Source: Flavobacterium sp. 9
GTDB taxonomy: Bacteria > Bacteroidota > Bacteroidia > Flavobacteriales > Flavobacteriaceae
Reading direction: 5' to 3'
Length of the DNA stretch: 64,000 bases
Assembly: GCF_002754195.1 (NCBI RefSeq)
Contig: NZ_PEEU01000001.1
Location: forward strand, 5,766,001 to 5,830,000
A program made the translations under genes and the position numbers. Shown piece after piece: positions 26,136-35,254 of the stretch. Below the pieces are notes generated by a model, which was not told the origin of the DNA, searched no databases, and saw only the letters and a list, made by a program, of their open reading frames with translations. Each line of letters opens with the position of its first letter. Positions within the stretch are counted from its first letter, which is position 1.

Positions 26136-27464
26136 ATGAAAGTTATACAAAGTTTCTGGAGTGGAAATCAAAATAATTTTGATAATTCCGGGGGATGGTA
26201 TTCTTATCGGTATCATTGGATGAGCTGGATTTTGAGTTGCCATCAGCTCATTAAATATCACAATGATGTAGAATTATATACGGACAAATTTGGTTATGAA
26301 ATTTTGATCGAAAAATTAAAATTGCCTTATACCAAAGTTCATGTCATTTTGGATGAAGTCAATGATTATCCCAAGGATTTTTGGGCAATTGCAAAAGTCA
26401 AAACTTTTCAAAAACAAAACGAACCTTTTTTACACGTTGATGGCGATGTTTTTGTATGGAATTCGTTAACAGACCAATTTAAGAATTCAAATTTGGTTGT
26501 TCAAAGTATGGAAGTTACGGATATGTATTATCGCAATATCTGGAAAGATATTTATCCGGAATTGGTTTATTTACCGGAAGAATTGCAAAAATTTCATATC
26601 GACCAAAGCAATATTTCATACAATATGGGTATTGTTGGGGGAAATAACGTGAATTTTTTTAAAAACTACTGTAAAAAAAGTATCGAGTTTGTTGATGCTA
26701 ACAAGGTTTCCTGGAGTCGGATAAACGGGCTGCATTTTAATGTATTTTTTGAGCAGCTTTTACTTTGTAAATATGCAGAATCAATGAAACAGGAAGTTAA
26801 TTTTTTATTTCCTGAAAAGCCTGTTGATAATGAATATTTTGGTTTTGCTGATTTTCATAAAGTTCCTGACAAGACATATCTGCATTTGTTAGGAAACTAT
26901 AAAAAAGAGCCTGTAATATGCAAATTCATGGAAAATTATATCATGAGATTTTATCCGGAATCTTACGCAAATCTGGGCGCATTAATCAATGAATTTAATG
27001 AAATAGATTCAGAAATTGAAATTCTAAATCCGGAAATTGTTCAGGAATTAATGAATGAATTTCAAGCTGAATTGCGAAACGATAGTTTTGATTCGAATCA
27101 ATTTTTATTAAAAAGAGATCTCTATAGCGTAGATCTGTATAAAAAAATAAATGTTTTTTTTAAAGAAAATCAGGATTTTAAGATCGTAAAATTAAATGGT
27201 TTTGAGCTAAAGGAATCTGCTTCTGATCAAAATAGTATAGTAATTGAAGAACTTAATTCGCCTTTTAGAGAATATATATTAGATGAATTGGATGAAATTT
27301 TATTAGAAGAACTAAATATTCCTGTTTCCTATGTTCATCTTGCAGAAACTATAAAAGAATATTTGGAAGACGATGACGAGGAATCTGTTAATGAAATTTC
27401 AGAACTATTAAAAACAAAACTTAAAAATTATATTAAGTTAAAAATAATAAGTATATACAATTAA
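26136..27464 (+). CDS. DUF6734 glycosyltransferase-like protein (copy 2)
   Basis: A 442-residue paralogue of the preceding gene with the same layout: KVIQSFWSGNQ, YHWMSWILSCHQL, YTDKFGYEIL, LPYTKVHVIL and HVDGDVFVW with D102 and D104 kept. The C-terminal acidic region is also shared (YILDELDEILLEELNIPVSY). Tandem duplication with conserved catalytic-type residues suggests two enzymes with different acceptor sites or donors rather than a decayed copy. It ends 2 nt before the TTG start of the exporter, so the genes are coupled. Confidence 0.75.
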   Translation: MKVIQSFWSGNQNNFDNSGGWYSYRYHWMSWILSCHQLIKYHNDVELYTDKFGYEILIEKLKLPYTKVHVILDEVNDYPKDFWAIAKVKTFQKQNEPFLHVDGDVFVWNSLTDQFKNSNLVVQSMEVTDMYYRNIWKDIYPELVYLPEELQKFHIDQSNISYNMGIVGGNNVNFFKNYCKKSIEFVDANKVSWSRINGLHFNVFFEQLLLCKYAESMKQEVNFLFPEKPVDNEYFGFADFHKVPDKTYLHLLGNYKKEPVICKFMENYIMRFYPESYANLGALINEFNEIDSEIEILNPEIVQELMNEFQAELRNDSFDSNQFLLKRDLYSVDLYKKINVFFKENQDFKIVKLNGFELKESASDQNSIVIEELNSPFREYILDELDEILLEELNIPVSYVHLAETIKEYLEDDDEESVNEISELLKTKLKNYIKLKIISIYN

Positions 27465-27466
27465 TT

Positions 27467-29686
27467 TTGAAAAAATTTACCAATTATATTCAGGCTGATT
27501 CTAAAGATTGTGGAGCGACTTGTATAAAAATTATTGCCAAACATTATGGTAAAATTATTCATATTCAGGATTTAAGAACTTATAGTGAAACCAATCGCGA
27601 AGGCAGTAATTTATTGTTGTTAAGTGACGCTTGCGAAAAGATTGGTTTTAGAACATTAGGTGCAAAACTTAGCTGTGAAAAACTCAGCGAGATTCCCCTT
27701 CCGTGCATCATACATTGGAATAAAATTCATTTTGTGGTATTGTATAAAGTTAAGAATAGAAAATATTTTATATCAGATCCGGCATTTGGTTTATTAGAAT
27801 ATGATGAAGAACAATTCATAAAATTATGGATAGGAAGTAACTCAAATCGTGAAACCGAAGAAGGAATAACGCTCTTACTAGAACCAGCTCCGCTTTTTAG
27901 CGAAAATGAAGAAAAGGGACCTGAAGAAAATAAATTTGGATTTTCGCTATTATTCAGATACATCATTCCTTATAAAAGATTTCTGGTTCAGTTAGCCGTA
28001 GGATTACTTGCTACAACAATGCTGCAGTTGATTTTTCCATTTTTGACACAGAGTATTGTTGACGTTGGAATACAAAATCAGAATATCAATTTTATTTATC
28101 TCATTCTATTTGCCCAGCTTTTTTTATTTGTTGGTAAAACTGCTCTGGATCTTATACGAAGCTGGATTATGCTTCATATGTCAGCAAGAATCAATATATC
28201 TTTAATTTCGGATTTTTTCATAAAATTAATGAATCTGCCTATTTCATTTTTTGATGTCAGGATGACGGGTGATATTATGCAGCGTATTAATGACCATCAG
28301 AGAATTGAAAACGTTTTAACTTCTTCATCATTAACCGTTTTATTTTCAATAGTCAACATGGTTATTATGGGCGGTGTTTTAGCGTATTACAGTATCGAAA
28401 TATTTGTTGTTTTTTTCTTAGGAAGCGCCTTTTATTTTTTATGGATTATATTGTTTTTAAAAAGAAGATCTGTTTTAGATTACAAACGATTTGCAGAGGT
28501 AAGTCAGGAACAAAGCAAGGTGATAGAATTAATAAGCGGAATGCAGGAAATTAAACTTCACAATGCTGAAAAGCAAAAAAGATGGGGTTGGGAATATATT
28601 CAGGCGAGATTATTCAAAGTGTCAATTAAAAGACTGGCTTTAGAGCAAACCCAAATTACGGGATCGAATTTTATCAATGAAATAAAGAATATAATTATAA
28701 TTTTTCTGTCGGCTAAATTTGTTATTGACGGACAAATTACTCTCGGCATGATGCTCGCTATAAGCAGTATAGTAGGAAGTTTAAACGGACCTATAGTACA
28801 AATTATCACTTTTGTGAGAGAAATTCAGGATGCAAAGATATCTCTGGCCAGACTATCTGAAATTCATGAAAAAGAAGATGAAAGTCAGCAGGAAGAATAT
28901 CAGACCCATGATTTGCCTTCGCAATTTGATATTTTAATTAATAATCTGTCGTTTCGTTATGCAGGTTCTAATAACATCGTTTTAGATAATTTAAATTTAT
29001 TAATACCGGCAAACAAAATAACGGCTATTGTTGGTACAAGCGGCAGCGGAAAATCGACCCTGATGAAATTATTATTAAAATTTTATGAATTAGAAAATGG
29101 CACAATTACACTGATGCCTAAATTGCTTAACGAACAAAACAATGCTATTGATTTAAAAAATATTGCTCAAAAAGTATGGCGTCATAGTATTGGAACGGTA
29201 ATGCAGGAAGGGTTTATTTTTAATGATACCATTGCCAATAACATTGCAGTTGGAGTTGATAAGATTGACAAAAATAAACTAAAATATGCAGCAGAAGTGG
29301 CTAATATATCAAGTTATATTTTGGGGCTTCCGTTAGGATATAATGCTAAAATTGGAAGCGAAGGTACAGGTATGAGCACGGGACAAAAACAAAGATTACT
29401 TATTGCGAGAGCCGTATATAAAGATCCTGAAATTTTATTTTTTGATGAAGCAACTTCGGCTCTGGATACCAACAATGAAAAAATTATAATGAAAAATTTA
29501 TCAAATTTTTTCGAAAATAGAACAGTGGTAATTATAGCCCACAGATTAAGCACAGTGATTAATGCAGATAAAATAGTGGTTCTGGATAAAGGCCAGATTA
29601 TTGAGGTTGGAACGCATCAGGAATTGGTTGGATTTCAAGGAGCTTATTATGAATTGGTTAGAAATCAGTTAAACTTAGGCTCTTAG
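27467..29686 (+). CDS. lanT: Peptidase-containing ABC exporter (C39 domain)
   Basis: A 739-residue bacteriocin exporter of PCAT type. The start is TTG at 27467, where the C39 peptidase opens with QADSKDCGATC (catalytic Cys15); the catalytic His lies in IHFVVLYKV near residue 87 and the Asp in ISDPAFG. Membrane helices fill residues 165-440. The ATPase has Walker A GTSGSGKST, signature MSTGQKQR, Walker B ILFFDEATSALD and the switch His in IIAHRLSTV. It should cut the leader after Gly26 of the precursor and export the product. The HlyD gene follows after 36 nt. Confidence 0.93.
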   Translation: MKKFTNYIQADSKDCGATCIKIIAKHYGKIIHIQDLRTYSETNREGSNLLLLSDACEKIGFRTLGAKLSCEKLSEIPLPCIIHWNKIHFVVLYKVKNRKYFISDPAFGLLEYDEEQFIKLWIGSNSNRETEEGITLLLEPAPLFSENEEKGPEENKFGFSLLFRYIIPYKRFLVQLAVGLLATTMLQLIFPFLTQSIVDVGIQNQNINFIYLILFAQLFLFVGKTALDLIRSWIMLHMSARINISLISDFFIKLMNLPISFFDVRMTGDIMQRINDHQRIENVLTSSSLTVLFSIVNMVIMGGVLAYYSIEIFVVFFLGSAFYFLWIILFLKRRSVLDYKRFAEVSQEQSKVIELISGMQEIKLHNAEKQKRWGWEYIQARLFKVSIKRLALEQTQITGSNFINEIKNIIIIFLSAKFVIDGQITLGMMLAISSIVGSLNGPIVQIITFVREIQDAKISLARLSEIHEKEDESQQEEYQTHDLPSQFDILINNLSFRYAGSNNIVLDNLNLLIPANKITAIVGTSGSGKSTLMKLLLKFYELENGTITLMPKLLNEQNNAIDLKNIAQKVWRHSIGTVMQEGFIFNDTIANNIAVGVDKIDKNKLKYAAEVANISSYILGLPLGYNAKIGSEGTGMSTGQKQRLLIARAVYKDPEILFFDEATSALDTNNEKIIMKNLSNFFENRTVVIIAHRLSTVINADKIVVLDKGQIIEVGTHQELVGFQGAYYELVRNQLNLGS

Positions 29687-29722
29687 TTTGTATTCAAATG
29701 AATTAAAAAGATTAAATAGTAT

Positions 29723-31015
29723 ATGCCCGAAAATAGACAAATTGAATTAAGAAACGAAGAAGTTCAGGACATTCTCTCCAAAATACCACACTGGATGATA
29801 CGTTGGGGAACCGTTTTAATATTTGTGATACTTTTTATGCTGTTTTTTGTGTCCTGGTTTATCAAATATCCGGATGTGGTAAATACCGAAATCGTAATTA
29901 CAACCAATATTCCGCCAGAAAAAATAGTTTCAAAAACATCAGGACGTATTGAAGCAATTTTGGTTAAAGATAAATCGATTGTAGAGAAAAACACAACTTT
30001 GGCTATTATTGAAAATACAGCCAACCATAAAAATGTTTTTTTATTAAAAAAAATAATTGATAACTATAGTATTAACGACACAAAGATAGATTTTCCGTTT
30101 AAGTTGCTTAAAAATGCACAATTGGGAGAAATTGAAAGTGCGTATGCTGCTTTTCAAGAAGATTATCAGGCACAGAAATTAAATGAAAATCTGCATCCTT
30201 TTGAAGTCGAAAGCAGAGCGCAGTTATCTGAAAAGATTCAGATACAGGAACGACTGAAAATATTGCAACAGCAAAAAGCTTTAAGTGAAAGCGAACTGCA
30301 ACTCAAAAAAAATGAAATTGCCCGTTTTGAAACCCTTTTCGATAAGGGAATCATTTCAGTTCAGGAGATGGAGACCAAAAAGTTAGGCTATCTTCAGGCT
30401 CGAAAGGATTATAAAAGCATTTTGACATCTGTTTCTAATCTCAAATCTACTTTGATAGATAACAAAAAATATAGTCAAAGTTCTTCTATAAACACTATAA
30501 AAGAGGGGGTTAACCTGCAGCGCGGCACAACGCAGTCTTTCTATCAGCTGAAAAAAGTAATAAAAGACTGGGAGCTCAATTATACACTGAAAGCATCTGT
30601 AAGTGGAGTTGTTACATTCTTACAGGTCTGGACGGAAAATCAAACTATAAATAGTGGTGATAATGTATTTTCAATAATTCCCGCTTTAAAAAATGGTTTT
30701 GTCGGAAAAGTAAAAGCGCCTGTCTTGAATTCAGGAAAAATAAAAGTGGGCCAGAAAGTAAATATCAGACTGGCAAATTACCCGGACCGAGAGTTTGGCG
30801 TATTACAAGGCAAGGTTCAGAATATTTCTTTGGTTCCGGATAAGGATGGAAATTTACTATTGGATGTGGCTTTTCCAGATGGATTGCGAAGTTCTTACAA
30901 GAAAGATATTTTGTTTCAACAAGAAATGAAAGGAAGAGCTGAGATTGTAACGGAAGATTTACGCTTGCTTCAGCGGATTTTGTATCAATTCAAGAGTCTT
31001 TTTGTACAATTTTAA
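29723..31015 (+). CDS. HlyD-family membrane fusion adaptor
   Basis: A 430-residue adaptor with one N-terminal membrane helix (residues 27-47), a lipoyl-type segment (ASVSGVVTF with its partner SKTSGRIEAILV), a central coiled coil of about 100 residues and a beta-barrel end. It links the ABC exporter to an outer-membrane TolC-type channel, which is not encoded here and must be supplied from elsewhere. It is the last gene of the lanthipeptide cluster; no dedicated LanFEG immunity transporter follows. Confidence 0.9.
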   Translation: MPENRQIELRNEEVQDILSKIPHWMIRWGTVLIFVILFMLFFVSWFIKYPDVVNTEIVITTNIPPEKIVSKTSGRIEAILVKDKSIVEKNTTLAIIENTANHKNVFLLKKIIDNYSINDTKIDFPFKLLKNAQLGEIESAYAAFQEDYQAQKLNENLHPFEVESRAQLSEKIQIQERLKILQQQKALSESELQLKKNEIARFETLFDKGIISVQEMETKKLGYLQARKDYKSILTSVSNLKSTLIDNKKYSQSSSINTIKEGVNLQRGTTQSFYQLKKVIKDWELNYTLKASVSGVVTFLQVWTENQTINSGDNVFSIIPALKNGFVGKVKAPVLNSGKIKVGQKVNIRLANYPDREFGVLQGKVQNISLVPDKDGNLLLDVAFPDGLRSSYKKDILFQQEMKGRAEIVTEDLRLLQRILYQFKSLFVQF

Positions 31016-31347
31016 GAGTATATCTGGACAAGTTCCATTCTTCCAATTTAGAATTAGAAAGCTTGCAATATCGATACAATTTTTTATGTTAAAAGGCTCT
31101 TCATATCTTTTTAACGACTTTACTTTTAGATCATTCTTTTAATTGAGATATAAAATTCAATTATCTCGAAGATATTACCAATAAAAACATTATAAAGGTT
31201 TTATAATCAAATAGTAAATATATCTTTCGAATCAAATCTACTGGGAATTTTGTAACATCCTAGTGGAATTAAATACTTCTTAGTCTCCTCTCATTTGTAT
31301 CTTTAATACTGTTATTAAAACTATTATAAAATCAAAATAATTAAGTT
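31016..31347. other. Intergenic stretch, nothing clear
   Basis: AT-rich DNA between the HlyD gene and a small membrane protein gene. No ORF of note, no strong hairpin and no good TAnnTTTG box was seen; a promoter for the next genes is expected here but could not be pinned down. Confidence 0.4.
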
Positions 31348-31503
31348 ATGGCAGAAATTAAAATTGAGAAGAAAAAACCAGTATGGCCGTGGATTGCAGT
31401 ATTACTGGTTATTGGAGGAATTATATATTACATCTATTTTGTGGATCATGAAACTCCTACCGAAAGCAGTACCGAAATCGAAAACACCACAAGTGCACAA
31501 TAG
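31348..31503 (+). CDS. Small single-helix membrane protein, 51 residues
   Basis: ATG 31348 to TAG 31501-31503. A basic N-terminus (MAEIKIEKKK) is followed by one membrane helix (VWPWIAVLLVIGGIIYYIYF) and an acidic/Ser/Thr tail (ESSTEIENTT). The positive-inside rule puts the N-terminus in the cytoplasm. It sits just before a PRC-barrel gene on the same strand, and small proteins of this kind are common beside stress-response genes in Flavobacterium. Function unknown. Confidence 0.7.
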   Translation: MAEIKIEKKKPVWPWIAVLLVIGGIIYYIYFVDHETPTESSTEIENTTSAQ

Positions 31504-31581
31504 AACATAATGACTGGGAAATACTAAAGTTAAACCCAGATGAAAAGTGAATATGCATACATACAATTAAAAAAAGAAATT

Positions 31582-32094
31582 ATGGAAAATAGAGATAAAA
31601 ATTTATACAGGTTAGACGAACTATCTGATTATAAAATCGCATCAAATTATTCTGATGTAAGAGGATGGAAAATTGTTGATTCTGATAACCAAACGGTAGG
31701 TGAAATTGATAATTTGTGGGTTAATAAAGATATGCAACGTGTTGTATATTTAGATGTTAAACTAGATAAACGATTATTAGAAGACAGCCGTAATGAGGTT
31801 AGAGATGTTATAGCAAACGACAACGGAAAAGAGTTTATTTATAAAGAAGGAGCCAGCCATATTATTATACCAATAGGATCCGTAAGTATAAATAAAGACA
31901 CGAAAATTGTTATGGCGAACAGTTTAGGATATGATACCTTTAGAAATACAAACAGATATGATAGACAGCACAATTTTGACAGGGAATATGAAAGAAGAGT
32001 AATGAATTCGTATTATCCTCAAAATAATCCTGATTCTGTTTATTATAGTGACGATGACTCTTTTTACAACCGCAGAGAATTTGATAATAAATAA
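31582..32094 (+). CDS. PRC-barrel domain protein
   Basis: The start is placed at ATG 31582 (170 residues); the upstream ATG at 31540 adds 14 residues of no recognisable fold. The PRC-barrel lies at about residues 10-115 (IASNYSDVRGWKIVDSDNQT, VGEIDNLWV, RVVYLDVKLD, HIIIPIGSVSI). The tail is rich in Arg, Tyr and Asn (FDREYERRVMNSYYPQNNP), low complexity. PRC-barrels bind other proteins or RNA; in Bacteroidota this type is found near general stress genes. Confidence 0.8.
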   Translation: MENRDKNLYRLDELSDYKIASNYSDVRGWKIVDSDNQTVGEIDNLWVNKDMQRVVYLDVKLDKRLLEDSRNEVRDVIANDNGKEFIYKEGASHIIIPIGSVSINKDTKIVMANSLGYDTFRNTNRYDRQHNFDREYERRVMNSYYPQNNPDSVYYSDDDSFYNRREFDNK

Positions 32095-32141
32095 TACTTT
32101 TTCAGATTTCCTGTAAACTGTTTAATTTAAAAAAAACGATC

Positions 32142-32516
32142 ATGGAAACGCAAATCATTGAATTAGAGAAAAAATATTGGAAGGGAATGGAAAATCATGA
32201 TTATGATACAGTAAAAAATCTTACGCTGTTTCCTTGTGTAATTGCCGGTAAAAATGGAGTGCAAAGTGTAGACGAATCTAATTTTAAAAAGATGTTTGAA
32301 TCCGGTGATGCTCACAAAATAAAAGTAGTAGCTATTTCTAATGTAGAAGCAAAGTTAATTGCTGAAGATACGGCAATAATTGGATACTTAATTGAATTAG
32401 GAAGTGGAGATGATAAACAAAATCAAGCTATGAAATGTGTCTGCACTTCGACCTGGATTTCAAAAGATAATAATTGGGTTTGTGCATTGCATACAGAAAC
32501 AGAATTATCTCAGTGA
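32142..32516 (+). CDS. NTF2-like (SnoaL/DUF4440-type) protein
   Basis: A 124-residue single-domain protein with the NTF2-like pattern: helix IELEKKYWKGMENHDYDTV, the strand following NLTLFPCVIAG, and a C-terminal sheet with CVCTSTWISKDNNWVCALH. No signal peptide, so cytoplasmic. Small proteins of this fold bind or convert hydrophobic ligands; no catalytic residue can be assigned. A terminator follows 18 nt after its stop. Confidence 0.8.
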   Translation: METQIIELEKKYWKGMENHDYDTVKNLTLFPCVIAGKNGVQSVDESNFKKMFESGDAHKIKVVAISNVEAKLIAEDTAIIGYLIELGSGDDKQNQAMKCVCTSTWISKDNNWVCALHTETELSQ

Positions 32517-32534
32517 GATTATATAAATAAAATA

Positions 32535-32571
32535 AAAAAAAGCTCTGAATCATTGATTTAGAGCTTTTTTT
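32535..32571 (+). terminator. Intrinsic terminator
   Basis: AAAAAAGCTCT / AGAGCTTTTTT stem of 11 pairs with a 13-nt loop, ending the NTF2-like gene. Confidence 0.85.
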
Positions 32572-32574
32572 ATG

Positions 32575-32705
32575 ATTTCTACTGAACAAATTTCTATACA
32601 TTTTATAAAGATTTGAAGAAATTGAAGGGCTTTAATTGAGCAAGAAACGGGTTTTTAATAAGAGGAACAGCATATAAATTTGTTTTGATTTAAAATATAA
32701 AAAAC
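32575..32705 (+). repeat. Shortened copy of the post-terminator element, duplicated at 61.7 kb
   Basis: Matches 61704-61898 (ACAAATTTCTATACATTTTA..., GAGCAAGAAACGG, AGAGGAACAGCATATAAATTTG) but lacks about 80 nt from the middle. A -7-like TAAATTTG at 32675-32682 is kept in both copies before the DUF1203 gene. Confidence 0.7.
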
Positions 32706-33185
32706 ATGAAAAAATTTAAAATTGTTCCGTTGTCTAAAGAGTTTGCGAGCCAAATTCGGAAAACAAGTATTGATAATTTTGGTAATCAGGTTTACGAGCA
32801 ATTAGCAACGGGAAAAGGACCATGCCGAATTTCGTTGAAACCATTTGATGTTGGTAAGGATATTCGTTTGGTTTTTGCTTATAGTCCGTTTTCAGAAAAC
32901 AATGCTTTTAATCAATCCGGACCTATATTTATTCACAAAAACGAAGTCGAGCAATATTCGGATATTTACAATTTCCCAAAAGAGTTAAAAGCAGATAAAG
33001 AAAATTTTCCTTTATCGCTAATTGGCTATAACAAAGAACAAAAAATGATTTTTACTAAATTAGTTGGCGATAATGATATCGATTTACTAATTGCTGAAAT
33101 CTTTGAAACAAAAAGGGATGTTGAATATCTTCACGCAAGAAATTCAGAAGCTTGTTGTTTTATTTGTAAAATCGAAAGGGTGTAG
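32706..33185 (+). CDS. DUF1203 protein (copy 1)
   Basis: A 159-residue soluble protein with the DUF1203 layout: FKIVPLSKEFASQIRKT at the start, GPCRISLKPFDVG, RLVFAYSPF, NQSGPIFIHKNEVEQY and the C-terminal YLHARNSEACCFICKIERV. The Cys-Cys pair and the HARN segment are conserved between this copy and the one at 61899, which differs by only about ten residues. The upstream DNA is duplicated as well, so one arose from the other recently. No activity is known for the family. Confidence 0.85.
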   Translation: MKKFKIVPLSKEFASQIRKTSIDNFGNQVYEQLATGKGPCRISLKPFDVGKDIRLVFAYSPFSENNAFNQSGPIFIHKNEVEQYSDIYNFPKELKADKENFPLSLIGYNKEQKMIFTKLVGDNDIDLLIAEIFETKRDVEYLHARNSEACCFICKIERV

Positions 33186-33247
33186 TTGTGCGCTTTTAAA
33201 AATTGAAATGTAAACACAAAAAAAAATTAGCGAACGAATAAGCTGGT

Positions 33248-33316
33248 CTTTGAAGTGTTATCATGAAAAGCTGCGCAAATGTCTTTGACTTTGCGCAATT
33301 TTTTGTTCCTTAGAAA
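33248..33316. repeat. Dispersed hairpin repeat, copy at 33.25 kb
   Basis: TGCGCAAA (33272-33279) and TTTGCGCA (33290-33297) form a stem; the flank resembles the CCGAAGTGTT...AAAAGCTGCGCAAATGTCT consensus also seen at 36815, 44958 and 63788 (inverted). Confidence 0.65.
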
Positions 33317-33375
33317 TTATAAATCTATTAGAAGTCTCTTTTTATTTAAAATCTGTTAAGATATATTTTGTGGGC

Positions 33376-33489
33376 GTGGATTACAAATTTGCACGATCAG
33401 GTTATCAAAGCAGCAAGACCACAGAAATTTACATGCATATTAGTACGAAAAGTATTCCACAAATAAAAAGTTCGTTTGATGATTTATGA
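33376..33489 (+). pseudogene. C-terminal remnant of a tyrosine recombinase/integrase
   Basis: An in-frame tail of 37 codons reads SGYQSSKTTEIYMHISTKSI and ends QIKSSFDDL before TGA. SSKTTEIYxHIST is the typical catalytic-Tyr segment of Bacteroidota XerC/D-type integrases. No upstream catalytic domain is left. It marks the left side of the KAP NTPase island as a likely former integrative element. Confidence 0.75.
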
Positions 33490-33619
33490 AATAAAAATCC
33501 TATTTTTGAAAGCAAATAAAAACTGAAATTTATCAAACATATCGACCAAATTTAGAGTAAATAACTCTGATATCTTTAGACATATATACAAGTTAGCGGC
33601 AAGTAAAAAAAAAAAGACA

Positions 33620-35092
33620 ATGACAAACAAATTACTACCTAATACACCAATTGAAAACTTAAATTCTGAAACAGATTTTCTTGGAATTCTAGATAAAGCA
33701 ACGCTTATAAAAGACTTCCTGAAGGGGTCGAAAAACAACTCTGAGAATATTAAAATGTTTTCATTGTATGGTAATTGGGGTAGTGGAAAAAGTTCTTTAA
33801 TGAAATTTCTCCAAAAAGAGCTTTCTCAAGAATACAATACTTTTTTCTTTGAAGCATGGGAATTTGAAAAAGATGAAAACTTATCTTTTTCACTTTTGGA
33901 ATACTTGACTTATGAAACAAAGGATTTGACAGAAGAATTTGCTGATGATGTTCTTAAATACGGCGGAAGAATACTGAGGGGGTTGGGAAAATCTATAAAA
34001 TTAAATATCCCACTATTTCCCAATGGTCCTGCTTTAGAGTTAGATCCTTCAGCATTCGTCGAAGAAATTTCGAAAAATGAAGAGCTAACATTTTACGAAG
34101 CAATTAAAAAATTTAAATTAGAGTTTCAAAGATTAGAAGATCTAATGACGCGCCAAGGTCGACCTAGTCATAATATTGTATTTATTGACGACTTAGATAG
34201 ATGTGAACCACAACAAGTCTTAAACTTAATTTCCGCAATAAAACTCTTTTTTACATTAGGGAAAAAGACTATCTTTTTTTGTGGTGTAGATAAGAGTGCT
34301 GTTGAAGCAGCAGTAGAAACAAAGTATGGAAAAGTAGTAAAAGCAAATGAATACCTAGAAAAGATTTTTGATATTTCTTTTTCAATGCCTGAAAAATATG
34401 ACTTACAAAAACTTATTAATCAATATTTTGATGAAACCTTTTATTCATTAGGTGAAACTGAAATGGGAATTAATATATGGATTAATAATTTTTTTGAATC
34501 TTTAGAATTTACAAACCCTAGACGTATAAAAAAGGTGTTAAATAAATTTCAAATGCTTCGAACATTTGCGAAAATGGATTTAAACAGCAACAAAAACATT
34601 CCTAATATTGATCTTCAAAATAATGAAGAAAAGGGCTTTTTAGAAACAATTCTTATTTTGTATTTAATAATATTACATGAATTTTATCAAAATGAATTCG
34701 ATTCTTTCTTAAACTTTGAACAAAAAAAAGAAGTCTATTTTAAAGTAAATGAAGGTAGTCCAAATATGCTTACAGCTTTTAAAGATGCTATTGAAACAAA
34801 TTTTAGTTTGGAACTTTTTGAAAATATAGCTCAAAGAAATTTGACAAATCAAGGATTAAGACTACAAGTTGAACGTTCTTTCTTTGTTTGCCTTTCACCA
34901 GTTAATGTCGAGAGATTTAATATCAACTCTCTTCAACCAAGAAAAATTAGCGAGATGACAGTAAAAGAAAAATATATTGATTATTTATTTTATAAATATA
35001 TTTCTTCTTTTGACGTTCAAATCTTATTGAGTAAAAGTCAAAATAAAACATCTTTTATGTCATTAAAGAATCTCATAAAAACATTCTTATAA
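33620..35092 (+). CDS. KAP-family P-loop NTPase
   Basis: A 490-residue NTPase. Walker A GNWGSGKS is at residues 51-58 within FSLYGNWGSGKSSLM; Walker B is NIVFIDDLDRCEP near residue 188, the hallmark of the KAP group; FFEAWEFEKDE and IKLFFTLGKKTIFFCGVD are further KAP features. No clear membrane pair is inserted between the motifs, so it is probably cytoplasmic and membrane-associated at most. KAP NTPases include PifA, which blocks phage T7 growth, and many are encoded on mobile islands. Here the gene follows an integrase remnant and precedes two membrane proteins. Defence is a fair inference, not shown. Confidence 0.87.
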   Translation: MTNKLLPNTPIENLNSETDFLGILDKATLIKDFLKGSKNNSENIKMFSLYGNWGSGKSSLMKFLQKELSQEYNTFFFEAWEFEKDENLSFSLLEYLTYETKDLTEEFADDVLKYGGRILRGLGKSIKLNIPLFPNGPALELDPSAFVEEISKNEELTFYEAIKKFKLEFQRLEDLMTRQGRPSHNIVFIDDLDRCEPQQVLNLISAIKLFFTLGKKTIFFCGVDKSAVEAAVETKYGKVVKANEYLEKIFDISFSMPEKYDLQKLINQYFDETFYSLGETEMGINIWINNFFESLEFTNPRRIKKVLNKFQMLRTFAKMDLNSNKNIPNIDLQNNEEKGFLETILILYLIILHEFYQNEFDSFLNFEQKKEVYFKVNEGSPNMLTAFKDAIETNFSLELFENIAQRNLTNQGLRLQVERSFFVCLSPVNVERFNINSLQPRKISEMTVKEKYIDYLFYKYISSFDVQILLSKSQNKTSFMSLKNLIKTFL

Positions 35093-35254
35093 AAAAAAGT
35101 CACTAACATTTGAGATTTGACTTAATGAAAAATTGGTTTGTATTTGGAAGAATTGCCAAATCCGAATAATGGATTTAATTTAGTTCCAAATCCGCTGTAG
35201 TGTCAGAACGTTAGTGGTAATGTAAATCGGCAATCATCTAAATAACATATATAT

